Source: Baffinella frigidus
Lineage: Eukaryota > Cryptophyceae > Cryptomonadales > Baffinellaceae
Assembly (NCBI GenBank): GCA_026770585.1
Contig: MU646421.1
Coordinates: 255,762 to 267,093 of the forward strand
Length of the DNA stretch: 11,332 nt
Reading direction: 5' to 3'
Shown: one piece after another, positions 1-9,100 of the stretch
Layout: each line of letters begins with the position of its first letter
Numbering within the stretch: the stretch's first letter is position 1
The notes under the pieces: model-generated
Database searches by the model: none
Told to the model about the DNA's origin: nothing
The model's input: the letters and a program-made list of their open reading frames with translations, nothing else
Translations under genes and position numbers: made by a program

Positions 1-90
1 TTTAGGGTTTAGGGTTTAGGGTTCAGGGTTTAGGGTTTAGGGTTTAGGGTTTAGGGTTTAGGGTTTAGGGTTTAGGGTTTAGGGTTTAGC
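1..90 (+). repeat. Near-perfect telomeric array, intronic
   Basis: About 12.5 units of TTTAGGG with one TTCAGGG. The G-rich strand reads into the window from its left edge, the opposite of a left chromosome end. It starts 2 bp after the donor GT of the Lon exon at 93-141 on the minus strand, so it is an interstitial array inside an intron. Confidence 0.9.
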
Positions 91-92
91 AC

Positions 93-141
93 CCTCGGGG
101 ATGTGGAGGTGCAGCTGGTTGAGGTCGAAGAATGATTTCTT
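93..141 (-). CDS. LON: Lon exon: KKSFFDLNQLHLHIPEG
   Basis: A 49-nt exon reads KKSFFDLNQLHLHIPE plus the first base of Gly. LHLHxPEG is the Lon strand just before ATPKDGPSAG, which contains the catalytic Ser and lies left of the window. The acceptor AACCGCAG is preceded by CCCTAA-like sequence, and the donor G|GTGCTAAACCC opens into a near-perfect CCCTAAA array (1-90). The exon is thus a coding island enclosed by telomeric repeat on both sides. Confidence 0.83.
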
Positions 142-3100
142 CTGCGGTTAGGGTTTGGGAATTAGGGATTGTGGTTTAGGGCGTGGGGTCCTAGTGATCA
201 GGGTTTAGGGTTCAGGGTTTAGGGTTTAGGGATGAGGGAATGGGCGTTTGGTTTAGGGTTTGGGCTAATGGTTTATGGTTTAGGGTTTAGGGTGTATTGT
301 TTGAAGTTTAGGGTTTAGGGTGTAGGGTTTGGGTTTCAGGGTTTGGGCTTAGTGTTGAGGGGTTGAAGTTAGGGTTTAGGGAGAGAGGGGTTGAAGTTAG
401 GGTTTAGGGAGAGAGTCTCTCGGACGGCGGCGATAAATCAGATCGGGCAGGGTTTGTGCTGGGGAGGTGACACGCGTCTCAGCCACACAGCGGGCTACGA
501 AGGGATTTTCTGCTCAGATTTAAGCCACCTCCGGTTACCTTATCCCTAGGAACCCCCCCTACCCTACGGATTGCCTACCGTAGGGTCGTAGGTGTTATCG
601 CTCAAGGGTTATTCAAAATCCCTTCAAAGTCCGCTGTGTGGTGTGGGGGGGGTCAATGCTGGCCATGTTGCCATCCACCAATGCTAGTGTCTCTTGGCAT
701 CCAATAGGTGAATGTAGCAATGTGTCTGTGAGGAATCGAAACGGGCGTCTCTACAGCAACCAACACCACCACGCAAGAGTGCAAGGCTGACCTGGGAAAA
801 CAAGTCAGTTCACACGGAATTTGTACCAACTTTCCGAATTTTCGATTTTTCTCTGGGGAGAATGTCAAAACTTATGAGACTTTCAAAATAGTCAGATCTG
901 ACTATTTTTACTTCACGGCACTCTGCCCTACAATCTTGGGTGGCAAGCTGGTCCAGTCCACGCCAGATTCTTCTTCTTCTTCTTTATTACTCTCGATACA
1001 GGTCCTAAATAGGCCCTTTAGCCTTGAGTTGAGTGATACAATGTCTATGAGCCTCAAGAACGAGCCCGCACTGGAAATGAAAAATACTACGTCAAAAGTC
1101 AACTACGGCAACCAACACCAAGCGGGTTAAGTCCACGCCAGACTCTTGGAAGGGGTTGCCAAAAGTCAATTTCCCCTCAAGGCAGTGGTTTTCAAAAGTC
1201 AAAGAACCTTATCAGAAAGGTTTAAAAAAATTCAACACCCTCCTGCACTCTGGCGTGGGTACTAGAGAGAGATAGAGAGATACAGACCGTTATCAATACC
1301 AAAGGACCTCCCTATTATGGAGTCCAAGGGCTTACGCCCTAAACGAAACGTGCTCGTCAGAGTCATGGATTGGGACCTCCCTATTAGGGAGTCCAAGGGC
1401 TAACGCCCTCAACGGCCGGCATGTATCTAGTACGGGGACGAGAGCTCGACAGAGCTCTCTTGGGTCAAGAGCAGTAGATCCTGTGTTGAGTCAAGTGTTC
1501 TTGGGTCAAGAGCAGTAGGTCCTGTCTTGAGTCAAGAGTGGTATGGGGGGGGTGTTGCCTTGTCGGCTTTGCCGTTGCCAGTGATGTTCGCAGCCATGGC
1601 GCGTCGCGCAACCTGCCGGGCGGGGTGCGGGTCAGGGGGGGTCTGATTTCGGGTTGAGAGTTAGGGTCAGAGTCAGGTTTAACCCGCCAACCCGCCCGGC
1701 AGGTGCCGCGCAACCTGCCACGGGTCAGGGGGGGAAACTCATATGGAAACACTTGTAATTCACAAACTTGGTTCAACGAAATTTACTACACAGAACCTTT
1801 ATTAGTAACATGTTTATTAGTAATATGAAAGCATCTTATCATCTTTATTAGTAATATGAAAGCATCTTATCAGCGGGGACCTGTTAAGTCTGACGAGCCC
1901 TTTGTCAGCTGAGTGTTGTTAAGCTGATAAGTTAATTTGCTGACATCACAACCCTACCGTGCCGTTAATTTGCTGACATAACAACTGACATAACAACCCT
2001 ACCGTGCCATTAATTTGCTGACATAACAGTTAATTTGCTGACATAACAACCCTACCAGCAATGTTGGCAGCCATGGCGACCCGTGCAACCTGCCATGCGG
2101 GGTGCGGGTCAGGGGGGGTCTGATTTCGGGTTGAGAATTACGGCCAGAGTCAGGTTTTCAGGTTTCGCAGTTTGGGCGTGGGGCGTAGGGTAGCGTTTAG
2201 GGTGTGAGGTAAGGGTTTAGGGTTGAGGGTTTGCGGTCAGGGTTTAGGGTTTAGGGTTTGGGGTTTAGGATTTAGGGTTTAAGGTTCAGGGTTGAGGGTT
2301 TAGGGCTTATGGTTTAGGGTAAATACCGTGAACGCGATATCAGTCGACTCCTTCATCACATCCCCCATCTGTCCCGTGCCTGGTTGCAGGTTTGGGGTTT
2401 GGGGTCTAGGGTTTTTGGGGTTCAGGGTTTGGGATTGAGGTTTTGGGGTTTAGGTTTTAGATTTTAGGGTTCAGGTGTAGGGTTTCGCGTTTGGGGTTTT
2501 GCGTTTGGGGTTTCGCGTTTGGGTTTTGGATTTTGGGCTTTGGATTTGGGGATTGGGGTTGGGGATTGGGGATTGGGGATCGGGGGTTGGGGATTGGGGA
2601 TTGGGGATGAGGGATAAGGGATCCGGGTGAAGGGTGCAGGGTGTAGGGTGTAGGGTGTGGGGTGTAGGGTGTAGGGTGCAGGGTGTAGGGTGTAGGGTGT
2701 AGGGTGTAGGGTGTAAGGCGTAGGGTGTAGGGTGTAGGGGTTACAGCGGAGCGAGGCCTTCTCAGACGGCGCGACGCTGACGCACTCGATGTAAAGCGTC
2801 AAGCCCCTGCGATCAAAACACCACAGGTTACGAGGCTTGTAAAGCGCCAAGCCCCTGCGATCTCATCCGGTCAGGTATTTAAATTAAATGCCCGGGAGTT
2901 CCCAAAATGTACGAAAATTACTACACATGATCTTTCGGACACGACTCTTTTGTCGCTTGTGTAGTAATTTTCGTTGTATGGGGAACTCCGCCGAGCATTT
3001 AAATCAAATACCTGACAGGATGAGATCCAAGACACACAGGTTATGAGCGCCCGATCAGGGGTTCGGGGGGTTCGCGTACCCGTGGAGTTTCAGCTTGCTT

Positions 3101-6100
3101 AGGTTATCTGGTTTGAGCATGATGGATGCGGGGGGGGTCGCGTACCCCATCGACGTCCACGCGAGACCCATCACCACTCCAGCCTGCACCCAGGGTTAGC
3201 GGATTAGGGCTTCGGGCTTTGGCTTTGGACCCTACACCCTGCACCCTGCACCCTACACCCTACACCCTACACCCTGCACCCTGCACCCTGCACCCTGCAC
3301 CCTACACCCTACCCACACAGTGGGCATCGCAACAGGGTTTGCGGATGAGCGCTTCGTATCGGCCAAAGAAGAAGTACGATCTTGAAGTTCAACAAGAATA
3401 AGTTCAAGAAGAAGAACTTGATCTTAAGAAGAATCTTAAGAAGAACACAGTACAATCCTTCGGGAGCCAACAGGGTTTGCGGATTAGCGCTTCAGGTTTC
3501 GGGTTTCGGGATGATGGTTTCGGGTTGCGGGTTAAGGGTTTGGGTGAGTACCAAAGAAGAAGACCAAGTCCTTTCAACAGGGTTTGCGGATCAGCGCTTC
3601 CTGTCGGGAAAAAGGGAAAAGAAGAAGGGCACAGTACGATCTTTCGGGGTCCATTTAGCTGTAGAGAAGCATGTGCATACTGGGGTGGAATCGTAGATGC
3701 GGTCCTTGGGCAAGGCCGGCGCTGGGGCCGTTTCGTACTATTGGGGCTTGAAATCTCGGGGTTTGTACGGGAAATCCTGTACATACACGCGCTGCGAAAT
3801 AGATTGTGTTAGGTGGCGCGATGGATTTGGAGGGGAATGTGGGAACCGAGGTGGAGTCGTAGATGCGGTCTTATCTCAGAAAAGGGATGTTCAAATTCGT
3901 TTTCTTAAGTCAATTCCTGTACAAATTCGTCAACTTGTTCTTTTCTCTGCGCATAAGTTGACGAATTTGTACAGGAATTGACTTAAGAAAACGAATTTAA
4001 AAATCCCTTTTCTGAGATGAGGTCCTTGGGGAAGACTGGCGCGCCCACGAACGTCTCCATGATATCGTAGGGTGATTTTGTGCTATGCTACAGTCATGTC
4101 GAGGCCAAGACAGCACCAAAAACGGTATTTTAAATTACATCGGTTTAAATTAAAAAAATGTTCCAATTCGCAGCAAATCAAATTTAAATCTGCACTCGAT
4201 CTGGGTACCGGAGTGGAGTCGTAGATGCGGTCCTTGGGGAAGACGGGCGCGCCCACGAACGTCTCCAGGTTCGCCTCTGTCACCGACACCTGCGTTGAGG
4301 TAAGGGTTTGGGGGTGAGGGTTTCAGGGTTCGGGTTTCTGGATGCGGGATTCGGGATTCTTGATTCGGGTTTCGGCTCTGTCACCGATACCTACGAGGGG
4401 TGTTGCAGTTTAATCTCCATAGAAGTATTAATTAATTGCTTTTGGCGCGCAACGAAATTTACTACACAAATGCTTCACTATTGCTTTTATGAGCAAATCG
4501 TGTAGTAATTTTCGTTGCCCAAAAGCAATTAATTAATACTTGTATGGAGATTAAGTTGGAGGAGAGGAGAGGAGGGGTGGGAGGATGGTGGAGGTGGGAG
4601 AGGAGGGGGGAGTAGAAGAGAGGAGACACGAGGAGAAGAGACGAGAGGGTTTGGGGGATGCTAATAGGGTAACTGACCAAAAATGGGGTAGTTAGGCCTA
4701 CGGGATCGCCTACGACCTCCTACTGTAGGCCAAAATCCTAACAATTTTTGGTCATAGGAGCCCTACGGCCTACGGTCGGCAATTCCGTCGGCCTAACTAC
4801 CCCATTTTTGGTCCGTTGGCCTATGGATGCGTCGCAAGAACAACTTCTTCGACTGGTAGTTCCGGTCCATGATTTGGAATTTTGGGTTTCGAGATTCGGG
4901 TTTCTGGAGTCGGGAGTCAGGTTTTGGGATTCGGGATTCGGGATTCAGGTTTCAGGAGTCGTGATTCGGGACTCGTGTTTCGGGTTTTGAGGTTCGAGAT
5001 TCGGGTTTCGGGATCCGGGATTCGGGATTCGAGTTTCGGGATTCGGGTTTCTGGATTCGGGTTTCGAGATTCGGGATTCGGGAATCGGGTTTCGGGTTTC
5101 GAAATTCGGGATTTGTGTTTCGTGATTCGGGTTTCGGGTTTCGGGATTCGGGATTCGAGTTTCGGGGTTTCGGGATTTGGGATTCGGGATTCGGGTTTCG
5201 GATTTCGGGATTCGGGTTTCGGGTTTCGGGATTCGGGATTCAGGTGTCGGGATTCGGGTTTCAGGAATCGGGTTTCGGGGTTTCGGGATTCGGGATTCGG
5301 GTTTTGGGGTTCGGACAAACCTTGGTGGTCTTCTTCGTGGAGACGACCTGGTTGAGGATTTAGGGTTTAGGGTTTAGGGTTTTGGGTTTAGGGTTCAGGG
5401 TCTAGGATCAAGGGACAAGGATTTGAAGTTTGGGGTTGAGGGGTTAGAGTTTAGGTTTTGGGTGTTGGGTTTTGAGTTTAGGCTTCAGGGTTCAGGGGTT
5501 TTGGGTTCAGGGTTCAGGGTTTAGGGTTTAGGATTTAGGATGTGGGGTTCAGGGTTCAGGATTTAGGGTTCAGGGTTCAGGATTTAGGGTTTAGGGTTTA
5601 GGACCTGGAACGCGATCTTGCGGAGAAGTTTCTCGATCTGCTTCTGCAGATTGCGCACCCCTGGCTCCCTGGTTCCGGATTTCGGGTTTCCGGTTAGGGT
5701 TCGTTTTCGGGTTTCAGTTTTTCGGTTCTGGGTTTTGGGTTTCGGGCTTTGGGATTCGGGTCTCGGGTCTCGGGTTTCGGGTTTTTGGTTTCTGGGTGCG
5801 AACCCCGGGTTCCTTAAGTGATCATTGTTCATTGTTCAGTGTTGAGGGTTCAGTGTTTCGGGTTCAGGGTTAAGAGTTCAGGGTTTAGAGTTCTTGCGGA
5901 GCAGCTTCTCGATATGCTTCTGCAGGTTGCGAACCCCAGGCTCCCTGGTTCCGAGTTTCGGGTTTCCGGTTTGGGATTCGGGTTCCGGGTTGCACGTTTT
6001 CGGGTTTCAGGTTTCGGGCACAGGTTCCGGGTTGCAGGGTTGGGGTTGGGGGTTTCGGGTTAGGGTCGGGGTTTCGGGTTGCGAACTACGGGCTTCCTGC

Positions 6101-9100
6101 GGCCCAGCCGGCGTGATAGTACAACGCAAGGCAGTCACCTCGGACAGTTGGCTTCGGCGTCCGCGTGACCGGTCACGCGGGCGTTCACGAGCCTGCCGGC
6201 GGGGCTGTTCCTAACTCACGCCGGCTGGGCCGCAGGAAGCCCGCGGTTAGGGTTCAAGGTTTAGGGTTTGGTTGAGGTGTTGGTGTGCAATCTTGCGGAG
6301 CAGCTTCCTTCCTCGATCTAATCGCGGCGAGTATTTGAGTCAAATACGATCTTGGTAACGAATTTTACTACACACCAGGTTTTAATATTACTTTTATGAA
6401 CCAATTGTGTAGTAATTTTCGTTGACAGGTCCTGGAAATCGTATTTGACTCAAATACTCGTCCGGATGAGATCTACTTCTGCAGGTTACGCACCCCTGGC
6501 TCCCTGGTTTCGAGGTTTGGGATTTGGGGTTTTGGAATTCGGGGTTGAGGGTTAGGGGTTTAGGGTTGGGGGTTCGGGTTCGGTTTTCGGTTTTCAGTTT
6601 TTCGGTTTTGGGTTAGGGTTTCGGGTTTCGGTTTGCGGTTTTTGGTATTCGGTATTCGGTATTCGGCATCCGGGGTTTGGGTTTCAGGTTCCTGTCGGTT
6701 TGGGTTGCTGTTTCCAGGGCGGGTTGGGAGCACGCACAGGCACTACTAGTTGATGCGGTTCAGGGGTAAGTGTTCAGAGTATTAGGGTTTCGGGTGTAGG
6801 GTGTAGGGTTTAGGGTGTAGGGTGTAGGGTTTAGGGTTTAGAGTTTGCGGTTGAGTGTTCAGTGTTTAGGGTCTAGGGTCTAGGGTTTAAGGTTTAGGCA
6901 CGCACCAGCACTACTAGTTGATGCAGTTAAGTGGTGAGCGTTCAGTGTATTAGGGTTTCGGGTTTCGGGTTTCGGGTGTAGAGTGCAGAGTTTAGGGTGT
7001 GGGGTCTAGGGTTTAGGGTTTGGGGTTTAGGCACGCACCGGCAGTATTTGTTGATGAGGACGCGCAGCGCCGCGTCCGACACAGCCGTCTGAGAACGAAA
7101 GAGTTGAGTAATTCTAACGTCTGCGAACGAAAGAGTTGAGTAATTCTAACGTCTGCGAACGAAAGAGTTGATTGATTTTGAAGAAAAACGGAGTTGACGA
7201 AAGACAGAGTTGGGCAATTGTAACGAAAGACGGGGTTAACGATGAGGACGTGCAGGCCGCGTCGTTCTTCCATACCGAGTCCGTGCACCACAAGTCGTCT
7301 GGAAGTTGTGGTTCAGGGTTTGAGGTTTGGGGTGTGGGGTGTGGAGTGTGGGTATGGGGTATGGGGTATGGGGGGTGGGCTTCGACACAGCCGTCTGCGA
7401 ACGAAAGAATTAGGTGGTTGACTGAACACAGACAGAGATAGTTGACTGAACAAAAAGGTTGATTGCGCAAGAAAGAGGTGGTTTGACTGAAAGGCACAGG
7501 GTTTGCACCTTCACTGTAGAACCACTTGTTTCTGGGTTCGAGAGTAAGAAAGAGGCAAGAAGAAGGAAGGGCCTTGGTGTGGTTTTGTCCTGCTCACGAA
7601 CCCGGAACTCTAAACCCTAAACCCTGAAACCTAAACCCTAAACCCAGAAACCTAAACCCTAAACCCAAAAACCTCAACCCTGAAACCTAAACCCTAAACC
7701 CAGAAACCTAAACCCTGAAACCTAAACCCAAAACCCAGAAACCTAAACCCCAAATCCAGAAACCTAAACCCTGAAACCTAAACCCTAAACCCTGAAACCT
7801 AAACCCCAAACCCAGAAACCTAAACCCTAAATCCCGAACCCTAAACCCAGAAACCTAAACCCTGAAACCTAAACCTAAACCCTGAAACCTGGACCCCAAA
7901 CCCCAAACCCCAAACCCTAAACCCTTGTCCGCCCCTAAACGTTCGCCGCGCGGCACACCGCGAGAGGCGAACCGTCGCCTTTTTCATGAAACGTACAAGT
8001 GCACTCGGATCCACAACATTTCGTCTAAGTCAACCCCCCCTGAAACCCAGCGCCTTAAGTCAAAGGCCTGCCACGGTGGCAGGGTCCATCTAAACGAAAA
8101 CAGGGGAAAGTTGACTTAGGTGAGCTGGTTGACTCCCCAAACCCTAAACCCTTGTCCGCCCCTGATCGTTTGCCGCGCGGCACAACGCGCGAAGCGAACC
8201 CTCGCCTTTTTCATGAAACGTACAAAAGGCGGTTGAACACTCAACCCTAAACTCTAAAGAGATTTTCACACAGCCAGCAACTTGTACGTTTCATGAAAAA
8301 GGCGACGTGAGGCGAACCTTTTTCATGAAACGTACAAGTGGCTGGCTGTGTGAAAATCTCTTCAGAGTCTAGGGTTGAGTGTCCAAAGGCTGAGGACAGA
8401 GGTGCATTTTGAGAGAATGAGAGGAATTGAGAGCATGTCTGGGGAATGATTGGAACAACTCGACGCTGGAAGAGGGAGTATTTTAAATGTGGGGTTGTTA
8501 AATTTAGTACCAGTCACGGGCAGGTTTGGTCACATCCCCGCTCGAATTCGAGCGGGGTCGTGACCAAACGCCCCTTTTGTACGAAAATTACAACACCCCT
8601 ATTTTTTTTGTGCACTTGTAAAGGACTTGTAAAGTTAAAACTTTTAAAACAGTCACTCTTCTAGCCTCGAGTATCACCTGCGAGGCCTTCAGACCAACCT
8701 TCTCTCATTCTCTCAAAATGCACCTCTGTCCTCAGCCTTTGGACACTCAACCCTAAACTCTAAAGAGACTTTTACACAGCCAGCCACTTGTACGTTTCAT
8801 GCATTTTGAGAGAATGAGAGGATTTGAGAGAATGTCTGGGGAATGTTTGGTACCTGCGAGGCCTTAAGGCCGACCTCCTCGCGCGCTTTCGGGAAGAGGT
8901 GCTTCTTCGCGATCTCTGTCTTGTCCGCCGCGGTGTACCCCGACACCTGAAAACGCGACGGTTCGCCGATCAGACTTCTGAAAACGCGAAGTTTCGCGGA
9001 TTAGACCGTCTGGAAACGCGACGCTTGACGGATCAGACTACTTTCGGGAAGAGGTGCTACTTCGCGATCTCTGTCTAGTCCGCCGCGGTGTACCCCGACA

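Larger units (their letters stand above)
8324..8801. repeat. Large inverted repeat, arms of about 100 bp
   Basis: 8324-8423 (CATGAAACGTACAAGTGGCT ... GAGAGAATGAGAGG) is inverted at 8701-8801 with a few mismatches. The phrase GCATTTTGAGAGAATGAGAG is also repeated directly at 8801-8820. The right arm abuts the 3' fragment of the VSGYT exon. Confidence 0.85.

Noticed and set aside
1-90. A true chromosome end at the left edge
   Set aside because: The G-rich strand points into the window, and the array is intronic beside the Lon exon at 93-141. A left terminus would read CCCTAAA on the + strand.
653-1130. Short open frames around 653-1130 on both strands
   Set aside because: No recognisable domain, no splice logic linking them to the Lon chain, low-complexity serine/glutamate run from a CTT repeat. 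Treated as chance frames.
2464-2850. 128-codon minus-strand open frame as one protein
   Set aside because: It contains the LTLYIE exon but then reads through the donor into the ACACCCT array (YTLHPTP repeats). Only 2745-2806 is exon.
3063-3120. Extra Lon exon reading IMLKPDNLSKLKLHG before GTACGCG
   Set aside because: The phases do not fit between GVVMGLAWTSMG and LTLYIE, which already join perfectly; only the donor region GGGTACGCGA is duplicated here.
4882-5355. Long + strand open frame (157 codons, RDSGFGFRDSGF) and its antisense partner (RNPKPES)
   Set aside because: Both arise because a stop-free heptamer repeats in all frames. Composition is pure repeat and there is no conserved domain.
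7607-7925. CRISPR-like array
   Set aside because: Irregular 7-mer based repeat without constant-length unique spacers; the context is eukaryotic.
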